Origin: Effrenium voratum
Lineage: Eukaryota > Sar > Dinophyceae > Suessiales > Symbiodiniaceae
Length of the DNA: 64,000 nt
Reading direction: 5' to 3'
Assembly: GCA_963377175.1 (NCBI GenBank)
Contig: CAUJNA010003804.1
Location: 102,501 to 166,500 of the forward strand
This document shows, piece after piece, positions 19,712 through 28,980 of this stretch. How positions within the stretch are numbered: position 1 is the first letter of the stretch; every line of letters begins with the position of its first letter. Position numbers and translations under genes: made by a program. The notes under the pieces were generated by a model. The model was not told the DNA's origin and did no database searches. It worked only from the letters and a program-made list of their open reading frames with translations.

Positions 19712-20624
19712 GGATAAACAAAAAATAATTAGTGATATTTACTATGACAAAAGCGGATACGGTAGTAAAGGAATAACTTTGAAAGATGCCAGACAGAAAG
19801 ATAAAACTATTACTGCGGACGATGTTAATGAGTTCTTTAAAAAGAATGTTGAGGAAAAAAGGAAAATGCGAGGGCAGAATAGTTTTGTTGCTCCTCATGC
19901 CTTCTGGGAATTTCAGTTAGATTTGTTCTTTATTTCAAAAAATGATTTGGAAAATCAAAAGTTTAGAATTGGATTAATATTAATTGATATATTTAGTAAA
20001 TATGCTACTGTAATACCTATTGCAAGTAAGCAACCGCCAGACGTATTAGCAGGAATAATGGAAGGCATTAAGAAAATGGGCGGAAAACCCAAAATGATAT
20101 ACAGCGACGAAGAAGGCAGTTTGTTTAGTTCTACCATTACAGATTATCTTGATGAGGAAAAAATTGAATTACACACCACGAGAGGCCACCCTGCTTTTGG
20201 AGAAAGATTTATTAGAACCTACAAAGATATGCTTTTTAAAAGAGTTGATGCGGATGAAAAGAAAGGTAAAAACAATATACAATGGATAGATTACAATTTA
20301 GAAATATTATTGACATATAATAATAAATTAGTAAGTTCCGTTACGAAAATGACACCATTAGAAGCAAGGAAGAAAAAGAATGAGTTTGAGGTGAAACTGA
20401 ATATATCAATGAATGCCAGAAAAACCCGTGTGTATCCTGATTTAGATGTAGGGGACAAAGTCAAGATAATGAGAAAGAAAGCGATTAGCGAGAAAGAGAG
20501 AACCAGTCATTATTTGAAAACTATTCACACCGTAACTAAAACAGAAACAAAGTTAGGGCAGAAATATTATTCTGTTAGTGATTTTCCTAAACCTCTATTG
20601 CGACATGAAATGTTGAAATTATAG
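19710..20624 (+). CDS. DDE (rve) integrase
   Basis: A 304-residue retroviral-type integrase that would insert the element and produce the GTTAG duplication. The RNase H-fold core runs from about 60 to 210. The catalytic acidic residues are Asp71 (FQLDLFF), Asp133 (IYSDEEGS) and Glu165 (AFGERFI). LIDIFSKYATVIPI and TPLEARKKK are typical strand and helix signatures. The C-terminus holds an SH3-like VGDKVKIMRKK segment. A classical N-terminal zinc finger is not seen. The frame is intact. Unlike its neighbours it lacks the early box, though it could be cotranscribed from 19099. Confidence 0.93.
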   Translation: MDKQKIISDIYYDKSGYGSKGITLKDARQKDKTITADDVNEFFKKNVEEKRKMRGQNSFVAPHAFWEFQLDLFFISKNDLENQKFRIGLILIDIFSKYATVIPIASKQPPDVLAGIMEGIKKMGGKPKMIYSDEEGSLFSSTITDYLDEEKIELHTTRGHPAFGERFIRTYKDMLFKRVDADEKKGKNNIQWIDYNLEILLTYNNKLVSSVTKMTPLEARKKKNEFEVKLNISMNARKTRVYPDLDVGDKVKIMRKKAISEKERTSHYLKTIHTVTKTETKLGQKYYSVSDFPKPLLRHEMLKL

Positions 20625-20640
20625 CTTTAGACTAAAAAGG

Positions 20641-20652
20641 TTTAAAGAAATA
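20641..20652 (+). promoter_or_regulatory. Putative early promoter box (20678 gene)
   Basis: TTTAAAGAAATA inside the extended motif TTTAGACTAAAAAGG...ATGCCTATATATATTAG. The motif starts directly behind the integrase stop codon, with the ATG 26 bases after the box. Confidence 0.75.
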
Positions 20653-20677
20653 ATGCCTATATATATTAGTGATAAAT

Positions 20678-21145
20678 ATGGTTATATTTACAGAGGTTGA
20701 ACAGGAAGAAATTATCAATGAATTCTTAACTTGTAGTGAACAACAGGAAACTAAAATAATTGATGAGTTTTTGAGTGATAATGATAATAAAACAGAAGAA
20801 GAAGATGACAGTTACGGATTTGTAACTGAAAAACGGTTAGAAAAGGAAGTTACAGAACATCATAAAATGATAAACAATATTGAAACGAAAAATTACATCC
20901 CATTAAAACATGCAATGATAAAATATATGGAACAAACCAACAACCAACGAATAATTAGAAATGCTGGAAACTATTCATACAGTCAAAAGACATCCAATTG
21001 CTGGTATTTAAGCTTTAGAGAATTTGAATGGTTAATCGAAATAAAAAAGAATGGCAACAAATGGATTTGTAGCAAAGAAAAATTAGATGCAGTTGATTTT
21101 AACATATTGTATAAATATAAAATGTTTGAAAGAAGATTTGAATAA
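20678..21145 (+). CDS. Hypothetical acidic early-type protein
   Basis: 155 residues from the ATG at 20678; a GTG nine bases earlier is in frame but less likely. The N-terminal half is very acidic (EVEQEEIINEFL, DNDNKTEEEDD). The C-terminal half is a small basic/aromatic domain (SNCWYLSFREFEWLIEIKK). The protein is not recognised. Confidence 0.65.
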   Translation: MVIFTEVEQEEIINEFLTCSEQQETKIIDEFLSDNDNKTEEEDDSYGFVTEKRLEKEVTEHHKMINNIETKNYIPLKHAMIKYMEQTNNQRIIRNAGNYSYSQKTSNCWYLSFREFEWLIEIKKNGNKWICSKEKLDAVDFNILYKYKMFERRFE

Positions 21146-21407
21146 TTATAAAAACGAATGAACCAGACCTTGCCCATAATATTTCTACAAAATTTGTGAT
21201 AAAATTTATTGTAAAATAATTTATCATAATTGTTGGAATAATATTTTTTGAAAATTTTGTAAAACTATATTTTCTAAAATTTATATTTTAAAATTTATAT
21301 TTTAAAATATGGATGAACTTACTAGGAAATTACCTGCTTTGAAATGTTGAAATTATAGTTTTAGACTAAAAAGGTTTAAAGAAATAATACCTATATATAT
21401 TAGTAAG
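21146..21407. repeat. Spacer with a duplicated integrase tail and promoter
   Basis: The last part (about 21338-21400) repeats the end of the integrase gene (GAAATGTTGAAATTATAG) together with the following promoter (TTTAGACTAAAAAGGTTTAA). It looks like a partial copy of 20605-20665 that now serves the 21408 gene. The remainder (21146-21335) is AT-rich, with AAAATTTATATTTTAAAAT repeats and no gene. Confidence 0.75.
21375..21386 (+). promoter_or_regulatory. Putative early promoter box (21408 gene)
   Basis: TTTAAAGAAATA followed by ATACCTATATATATTAG, 22 bases before the ATG. It is almost identical over 40 bases to the copies at 19099 and 20641. Confidence 0.75.
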
Positions 21408-22139
21408 ATGATGAGCGATACAGAAAGTGAGAATGATATGTATAAAATTGAAACCTTTGATGATTTAGAAACAGCAAAACAACAAGTATTAAGTAATTAT
21501 GTGTGTAAATGTTGCGATGTTTATTTTTGTAAAGATTGTGCTAAAACAAATGCCAGATTAAAAATGTCATCAAAATCATTACCTATTGATATTATACAGA
21601 ACATTTCAAATAATATCAGATGTAAGAAATGTGAAGAAATGATATGTATAATAAAACACCGAACACGATATGGATATGACAATGACAACTTTGATTTATA
21701 TAGCATCAAATTAGCATATTATATTGATTTAAACGGTGATGATTTACCAACGATTGAAGACTTACAAAGCATACCGAAATTACAGCATTTAAGCAACATA
21801 CATTACAAAGTTTTGGTAATTTTATATTGGAACATCAACCATGAAAAACAATGGAAGCACTGGAAAAGAAACACCATGAATTATTTTTGGGATACAAACG
21901 GCGAAAGTATGGAAGATGCTTATGATGAGTTTAATGACTTGTTCAAAGAGTTGATTGACATTTTACATTATATTGACATGAATGAGGATAAGAGACATAA
22001 TATACTTTACGGTCATTGTTTTGGTATGGAAATTGCTGACAAATTAAATGAAGTTTTCTTCAATGAAGACAGTGAAACCGAAAGTGAAGGTGATGAGGTG
22101 AGAGAAGAATTTGAATATATAAGCGATTTCCAGTTGTAA
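21408..22139 (+). CDS. Hypothetical Cys-rich early-type protein
   Basis: 243 residues. CKCCDVYFCKDC (about 30-41) and CKKCEEMIC (about 70-78) flank SLPIDIIQNISNNI. This recalls the 19134-19673 protein and may be a zinc domain around an F-box-like helix. The rest is acidic and helical, with an acidic C-terminus. The function is unknown. Confidence 0.7.
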   Translation: MMSDTESENDMYKIETFDDLETAKQQVLSNYVCKCCDVYFCKDCAKTNARLKMSSKSLPIDIIQNISNNIRCKKCEEMICIIKHRTRYGYDNDNFDLYSIKLAYYIDLNGDDLPTIEDLQSIPKLQHLSNIHYKVLVILYWNINHEKQWKHWKRNTMNYFWDTNGESMEDAYDEFNDLFKELIDILHYIDMNEDKRHNILYGHCFGMEIADKLNEVFFNEDSETESEGDEVREEFEYISDFQL

Positions 22140-22378
22140 AGTTTTTGCTGGTGAAAAAATCCGATTTTGGTAATCTTTACTGTTTAATTATATTATCCTT
22201 AAATAATATAATTGAATACATACAATCCCGAGTGAGTTAATCTGTGAGTTGTTGGTGAGTGTTTTGTAATTGTCTATTGTATGGTTTGTTGTTTGGTTTT
22301 TTGTTTGGTTTGTTGTTTGGTGGTTTTTTTCTATGAGGGCCTTGCCCCTAAGCTCGTTATGGATTATGTCTAAAACCA

Positions 22379-22390
22379 TTTAAAGGAATG
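22379..22390 (+). promoter_or_regulatory. Putative early promoter box (right TIR gene)
   Basis: TTTAAAGGAATG preceded by GTCTAAAACCA, 20 bases before the ATG at 22411. One change from the left TIR copy. Confidence 0.6.
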
Positions 22391-22410
22391 ACGCCTTACT
22401 ATGGTAGAGG

Positions 22411-22938
22411 ATGAGTGAAGAAATGAAAACTTGTAAGCAATGTGGTAATACTTATTCTTCTGATTTGTTTAAGAATAGGATGAAACTTTGTAATTACTGC
22501 CGAGAACAAAATAAGATTAAGAATGATGAAAATAAAAAACAATGGAAATTGAATAATCCTGAGAAGGTGAAAGAATACAGACAAAAATATGAAGAAGATA
22601 ATATTGATGAAATTAAGGAAAGAAAAAAGAAATGGAGAGAGAGCGAGAAAGGAAAGGCAAAAATACAAGAATACCGGCAAAAAGTTCATTATTGCGAATT
22701 GTGCGATTATGAAGTTAAAAAAGGTAAGAAGTCTCAACACGAGAAATCTGGAAACCATCAATATTTTTTACAGAAAAGTTTGAATGGTGGAAAATTGGAA
22801 CGACCGGATAGTAAAGAAATTGTAAATGGCGTGTTGTGGTTTAGATGCTTGAAATGTAAGAAGAAAGAAATTTATTATGCTTGGTGCGACCATGTATCAA
22901 GCGAAAAACATATCAATAAATGTTGCGAGGTTGATTGA
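22411..22938 (+). CDS. TIR-borne zinc-finger protein (right copy)
   Basis: 175 residues, the twin of the left TIR gene. CKQCGNTY...CNYC opens the protein. A Lys/Glu-rich helical repeat (NNPEKVKEYRQKY) follows, then the C2H2 finger CELCDYEV and the final Cys/His cluster ending CCEVD. The last 80 residues are nearly the same as in the left copy, while the helical middle differs at many positions. Both copies are open. The role is probably DNA or RNA binding at the element ends or in regulation; not established. Confidence 0.85.
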   Translation: MSEEMKTCKQCGNTYSSDLFKNRMKLCNYCREQNKIKNDENKKQWKLNNPEKVKEYRQKYEEDNIDEIKERKKKWRESEKGKAKIQEYRQKVHYCELCDYEVKKGKKSQHEKSGNHQYFLQKSLNGGKLERPDSKEIVNGVLWFRCLKCKKKEIYYAWCDHVSSEKHINKCCEVD

Positions 22939-23072
22939 AATGGTTTAAGTTATTCTTTAAAATGAATAACTTGAAGCATTTTATATAGATTTTGGCGAGT
23001 GGTTTGATTATATGCTGGTGTGGCGCGGGGAGGGTAGTAAGAGATGAGGTTGTGGGTAAGGTCCTTCTTGCT

Positions 23073-23077
23073 GTTAG
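23073..23077. repeat. Right target-site duplication GTTAG
   Basis: GTTAG directly follows the right inverted repeat and matches 1596-1600. Both copies adjoin long G-runs, so the empty site was G-rich. Confidence 0.85.
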
Positions 23078-24900
23078 GGGGGGGGTTATCCTCTATCCTC
23101 TCTTAGGTGTCCGACACGCCGAGCAATGTCGGCGGATTTGCAGAAGGTTCGTGTCTGGGTTGCTTAAAGGCAATCCTTAGTCCTTGCTTTGGATTACTTA
23201 AGGGAGGGCCTTTCCAGTCATTTTCCTATGCTGGATTAGGATTAGTCCCTCCATTTTGGACAGCCCAGTTTGGCACACTCCTTTTGGAAACAAATGGGTG
23301 TGACTTTTGTTGGGGGTAACCCCTTTCTTTTTATCTAGCCTTTACAGGGGAGCCAAAAGGACAACCGCAATTTGGGTCCACCGGACGGTTTTGAGGATTC
23401 CACGGGACGGCTTGACCAGTCCCGGCCCGGCTAGGGCTTACGTTGTCCGAGCAGCTTGCTGCTACTCCATACCACCGCCCACAACTTGGGTCCAAATCCT
23501 AAAAAATACACTCCCAAATTGGTTTTCCATTGAACCGACAAAAGGTTGATCACCCCAGTTCCGGAACTGGTCGACCCAGTTCCGGGCTCAGGAGAGCGAC
23601 ACGGAGAGCCGGATCAGCATGGTGGAACAGCGCGCTCCTGGCCTTACCTCACAGAATGGGCCAGGATTAATAAACCCGTCCCATTATTAGATGGTGTTCC
23701 CTCCAAAAGTCAGGAACCCCCCACTAAAAGGGGACACCCCCCCTTATGAATCAACAAGCGGTTTATTAATCCGGGGTCAACATTACTCTTGACTTTTTCC
23801 ATATAGCCACATGGCCGAGTTGTTTTATGAATGGGGCTTTCGAAACCTGACCATAATTTCCTCGAGGCTAAGATCTTTGAGGAACACTGCCCTTGCCTGG
23901 CGGCAATCAGTTTGAGCTGTTCGTTGTTTTAATTCTTCAATTCAGCCTACCCCAAGAACATCAAATCCCAAGGTTCCCCCCCCCCTCCAATTAGTGGTTT
24001 GGACTGGTGGTTTGGGGATGTGACTTGCTGGTTCTCGCAGAGGAATGGGGTTTCCCATGCCTAACCTCCAAACAACCGCGCTCCAAACCAGTTAGAGGCA
24101 AGCTGACCCCAAGAACATCCAATCCACAGTTGCCCAGTGGCTCCCCTTTTTCCTTCTTTTGGCTTCCTCTTCAAACTCAACCAACCAAAAAGGGATGCCC
24201 TTTTTTCCCCATGACCACTGGGCGTCTGAGAGGAAAAAGCATGGGACCCCCCGGTCATTTGTTTTCTTGTGGGAGATTCGGGATTGCCGCAAGGTCTGAA
24301 ACACAAAATGGGTTGTTTCCCGTTGGTTTTCCCAGGCATAGAAGGGGGTCCGCCCCCCCCCCCCCCCCCCCAAACAAAAAAACAACAACAAAAACAACCG
24401 CCGACGGAGCCGCCCCGTTTCGATTGGCAGTTTCCCCGTAATCGTTTCGATGGGTTTGGGGAATGAACCACATCCCAGGAAGCCGCCAGTTGAAAAGGTC
24501 TGAATGCAACTCATTCCCCTACCGACGCAGGCCCCCGAATCGGGGCGAATCGACCTGATCTCACCATTTGTTTTTAAAGTTTCCGGCTTTGAGTTTAGTT
24601 TTAGTCATGGGTTTTGTGAATCACTAACTTCAACTTGTGCAAAAAGCATGGTTTTGGTCCATCAGTCGAACATCCAGTGATACCATGTCTTTGTAACTAG
24701 TAGGTAACCAAAACACACACTTTAAACGCTATAAGGACCTACTATGCAGGTAACTGGGATCCACAGGGCTACTTACAGAAGCAGCAAGTTTTTGCGAAGC
24801 TCCTGGTAGAAACCACCCCACCAAATGCGAAGTAGATTTGGTCTATCCACGGTATCATCATTGCCGGACCAAAGGCTTACCGTAAGTACCTTTTAAAGTT
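23078..24900. other. Host repeat-rich DNA, no gene seen
   Basis: GC-balanced sequence with fragments of a dispersed host repeat. Its hallmarks are runs such as AAAGGGAACCAAAAGG and GGGGGTCCC near words like GACACGCCC; related pieces occur near 33120, 34000, 34800, 35700 and 38250. A C-run lies at 24350-24370. Open frames are short and featureless. Confidence 0.55.
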
Positions 24901-24901
24901 T

Positions 24902-26800
24902 TTGCCTTTTTGGGCTTGCATCATTTTACCTTACCAGCAAATGCGTAGCCGCGAATGCGTAGCCGCGTTTGACGAGCGCCGGCAGCTGGCTGTGCACCAA
25001 GCCCGCAAGCATGGCGCCAGGGCAGCCAATCTTGCCTTTTGTGCCACCACTCAGTGCCCTGTTTGTGTCGCCCAGTTTTACCACACCAAGCGCTTGCAAG
25101 CCCACTACACGTCCGGCGTATCTCGGAAGCGAGGCTGTTTGACGTGGGCTCAGGCAAACCTGATACCTGAGCCGCTTGACGCGATCACACGCATCGCGGA
25201 GCCAAGCTGGCTTAAGGGACACAAGCGCGTTCCGGGCACAAAGCTGCAAGGTCCCCAGCTGCCGACGCTGGAGGAAAGAGTTGAAAGCGATTGCCTGGGG
25301 CGGTACGCCGTGCTCCTCACATCTCCAGGACCGCCAGCCCTGCAGCCGCCAGTTGCCTTGCCGCCGGCGCACGCCTCAAATGAGCATTGCGATGTGCCAG
25401 TTGCTTGCGCCGCTCTAGACGAGGTTGTGGTCCCTCCGAATCAGGAATTTCCATCGATTTCGCCTACTGTTCCGTTTGTGGCACCCTGCAGCACATCCCG
25501 AGGCTGACCAGCTTGCTGCTTGGTTGTCTGCTCTCGAGCAGTGGTACCTTGGTAGCGATTACTCCGCGCAGGCTTTTTGGTCAGCGCTCGGAATGCCTTC
25601 GCAAGGCGTAGCCAGTCTTCCGCCCAAGCTGCAGTGCACCCTGGTGGAGCTCTTTCGCGCGCAAGAAAACTTCTTTGATTACTGGGAAGACTTTGATGCC
25701 ATAACTGTTGCTTCTAAGGAACTCCAGGATGCAGCTTCTGCTTTACCAGCCCATGTGCAACGCCCGTCGCAGCCAAGGCCGGAGGTCGCCTTGCCAGCCC
25801 ACGCGAGTGGCGCAGCAGCCCGGCACAGCGGCAGTAGCAGTAGCCAACCGTCTTGGATAGTTTTCGCGCAGCGTGCAGCACAAATGCAGAGCGAAGATGA
25901 ACGCGCAAGCGTTTCCTTCCAACCAGCCACCGAACCAGCAGCCTGGCCTCGTCTAGGCCACTTGTTGCTCCGGCCAACCTTCTATGTGCTTCACCTTTTT
26001 GCAGGTAGGGCTTGCGAAGGTGACCTAGCCGCCCAAATTGCCGTTGCCACGCACCTTGAAGCTTTTGACGTATGTGTCATTGACAGTGACATCGTCCGGT
26101 CAGAGGAGCAATGTGACCTGCGCCAGCCGCGCATCATTGAGGACCTAATCAGCAAAGCCCTTGCCGGGCGTTTCTGGCTGTCAAGACAGGACCGCCCGTC
26201 AAAACTTGGCTGTCCGACCGTCAGCAAGTTGCCCAGCCCGGTTTGTGTAGGCCCTTGCGAACAGCGGACCAGCTGTTTGGCCGTCGTAACTTGCGTGAGC
26301 ACGAGGAAGCGCAGCTTTGTGTAGCCAACAAACTCTTCTTCCACTCCACGCTTGTGTCTCTTGCTGTTGTCCTTTCAGGAGGTGCAATGATACACGCGCA
26401 CCCTGCGCAGCCTAGCAATCCACGACATGCCAGCTCATGGCACGTGCCGCAGATTCGCTGGTGGCAGAAGCTCCCGTCCACCTTTTTCCGCATTGTGTGG
26501 CAGCAAGAGTTTGGGCAGGCGGCCCGGGAAGCTACTGGCTTGCTGTGCGCAAACTTGGCCAGCCTTGACGCACGTCTTACGGCCAATAAGCTTCCCAGAT
26601 GTCAGTGGCCAATTTCACAACAGGCCACTGGCACGGATTTCCCGAAGAATATCACCAAAGCCGAGGCCTTTGTGGACCATGCCAGGGACTTGCACTTGCA
26701 CAAGGCATGGCAGGAACCGGATGCAGGATTCCTTCGCTGGGCAACGCCCCGGCTGAGACAGGCGCACGGATCGTCCGCAGCTGCGAGAGAGAGAGAGAGA
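24902..26800 (+). pseudogene. Degenerate retroelement ORF with zinc finger and methylase-like domain
   Basis: Three successive frames make one broken ORF. First comes CPVCVAQFYHTKRLQAHY, a C2H2-like finger (about 25045-25120). The second frame ends with YVLHLFAGRACEGDL and VCVIDSDIV (about 25985-26090), resembling the cofactor site of a C5-methylase fold. After a shift near 26170 it reads GPPVKTWLS, RPLRTADQLFGR and LSGGAMIHAHPA. I associate this series with an abundant family of dinoflagellate retroelement-linked proteins, in which the loop usually reads GPPCETWS. Here the cysteine is valine. It ends in a short GA repeat near 26785. At least two frameshifts show it is dead or misassembled. 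Confidence 0.6.
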
Positions 26801-28980
26801 GAGGGTCTAAGTCTGGTCAAGCTTCCGTTTGCTCAAGAACATGTTCTATTTCCTTTGTTGGCTTTAAAGGGAACCTATCCCTACTTGACACATCTTCCAA
26901 TTTTTGTCCAGGGGGTCTCAAGCAAATGGAGATGTAGGGTTGAAGTAACCTACCCGACCTATCAAAGCCACCGAGGTAGACCTTCAGGCTTCGGCTCTAG
27001 AGACTTTGCGCCAGAAGAACGACCAGCTGAGCGAGAGCTGCGCAGTGAGACGCACAGCGAGATGCATAGTGTCGCGATCGATGTTCTGCGGCATGTGATG
27101 CCAAGCGTAAATGGGTAGGGGACAGTCTCTTTGTGATGAACAGGCGTGACAGAACCGTCCTTTTCACTCGTTGCCCAGCTCTTCAGTGCTATTTTTGCTC
27201 TTGTTATTTGGTGAGTTCTCCCAGAACAATTGCCACAAAACATGGTTCCCTGTCGCCGCTAGGTTTGCGTCATTTGACAGGGGCTTCCACCCCCAAAATG
27301 GTCCGAATTCCGAGCTAGATGTTGCCCAGGAGCTCCAGCGGGTTGTCCAGGAGCTCGAGCGGACTCTCGGGTTGCTGTCCTGGCCCTGGGATCAGAAATC
27401 AGTCCTGGCAAGCGCCAAGCCCACAACACCTCTTCCCATCGGTCATTATTTGGAGCTGTTTCTGGGGGTTATCAAAGTCAGACAATGGGGTTGTTTCCCT
27501 TTAACCTATGACTTGGGGTGACTTTGATCATGGCAAAATCATGGGGCCAGTTCCCATCGTTTTTGTTTTTCGGATCATTATTTGGGGCATAGTGTAAGCT
27601 TCGGATCAATCCAGACCGGACAAGTATCCACTTGCGGGGCAGTGATACGGGTATTGATGCATGCCGTCTTAGGCTCGACGACTCGACTTCCGGGCCCTGG
27701 CCCAGCGACAGAATTGGGGGGCCCGCAAGAAGCAACGTAAATGGGCGATATTGACGTTCCTTAGGTTAAACAACGATAATTTGATATAATTTGCACTTCC
27801 TAAGATGATTGCAGGGGGTCTCATAAATTGAAATGCCTTTCAAGGAAACAGTAGAAGGATGAATTGCATTTCTTCTCAAGGCGATTGCACGAGGTTTGAT
27901 ATGTTTAGCTTTCCCGGCCACCGATTTACTTGTTGCGTGCGTGATGCAGCGATACTAGGGTCACGTAGGGTCGCAGTTCCCTCTTAGGTCCATCGATTTT
28001 CCCAAAAGGACCTACCTGGACCCTGAAAAGTCCGTTAGAAATGGGTTATTGCCCGAAAATTATGGGGCGAATTCTTTTTTTATGGGTAGTTTGAGGGTCC
28101 AGGTATGTTCATGGGTGTTTTGCCGGCATGTCCACGCCCTTTTCGGACATCGCCCAGGATGCAACATTGGTGAGAAGGTCCGCTACTGGAGTGGGACCCA
28201 CGCCAAATTGGCTGTTGAAGAAGCGCATGGTTCAACTTCCGGAAGGAGTTTCACAAATCCAGACAGAACCTCCCAAAGAAACTTGTGTTTTGCCCGGGCA
28301 GGCTGAAAAATACTTGCGGAACCTGGGCAGGGTTCCTTACCTCCAGGTTTTACATGCTGGTTTCCCCTTACCTAGTATAGTTGTAGGAAGCACTGGGTTA
28401 GCTACCCCAGTGATTCCATTTCCCTGGTTTTCTAGGGAACCAACAAAACCCCCCAATATAAAAACCAAGAGTTGACAATGAATCGAAGGATTACCTACTT
28501 TAGTGGCAAAACGCACGGGAATCACTGGGTACGCTTGGCTGTTGCCAGTCAGAGCTCCGGCCTGAGTTGGGTCCAGGATAATCTTCAGGAAAAGCTACAC
28601 ATCAAGAATAGCTTCCCGTTATTGGCTCTCAACACAGTCATTGTCCATACTGTTGGGCCCACAAGCTGAAAGCTCTTGTGCAACAAATGTGCCGTGATTG
28701 GCTTTCAAGCCGTCGCAACAGTTTGAACCCATAAGCCCGGTATTCAAAATACCCTCTATGCTTGACCAAAATTGTGTTTAGTTCACGTATTGTTTTATCA
28801 CCAAGCATACGTGCCGTATGGCCGTATGACTCAAGTTTAATACTTCCCGTCAGGTAGTTTAGGGTGTTCGTGCGTTCGCCATACCGCGGCAGCGGGATCC
28901 TTCTTTGTGAAAAGGTTCACGGAGCAGGGACCTGCTGGTGGTAGGGGGTGGGCGGGACGCCGTGCTGAACTTTCCTGGGC
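26801..28980. other. Host DNA, no gene seen
   Basis: Mixed sequence with only short open frames and no recognisable domain. A repeat-like AGGAGCTCCAGC/AGGAGCTCGAGC pair lies at about 27328-27360. Confidence 0.45.

Larger units (their letters stand above)
1601..23072. mobile_element. Integrated polinton-like virus, complete with TIRs and TSD
   Basis: The segment is bounded by inverted repeats that begin AGCAAGAAGGACCTTACCCA on the left and end with the reverse complement on the right, with GTTAG duplicated outside. It is strikingly AT-rich compared with both flanks and is packed with short-spaced genes. It carries the diagnostic PLV set: double jelly-roll major capsid protein, penton, packaging ATPase, rve integrase and family B polymerase with helicase. 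At 21.5 kb it fits PLV or Maverick size. No adenovirus-type maturation protease is visible, which is typical of PLVs rather than classical Mavericks. Penton, fibre and polymerase-helicase carry single-base frameshifts, so the copy is either recently decayed or has assembly errors. Confidence 0.95.
22270..23072. repeat. Right terminal inverted repeat
   Basis: The inverse of 1601-2405. It ends ...AAGGTCCTTCTTGCT, followed by the target duplication GTTAG. The outer half is nearly identical to the left end and the inner half is diverged, so the inner limit is approximate. Confidence 0.9.

Noticed and set aside
1601..23072. Virophage or classical Maverick instead of PLV
   Set aside because: No virophage-type or adenovirus-type cysteine protease is visible, and the MCP N-terminal pattern together with a PolB-helicase fusion fits PLVs better; a profile search would settle this.
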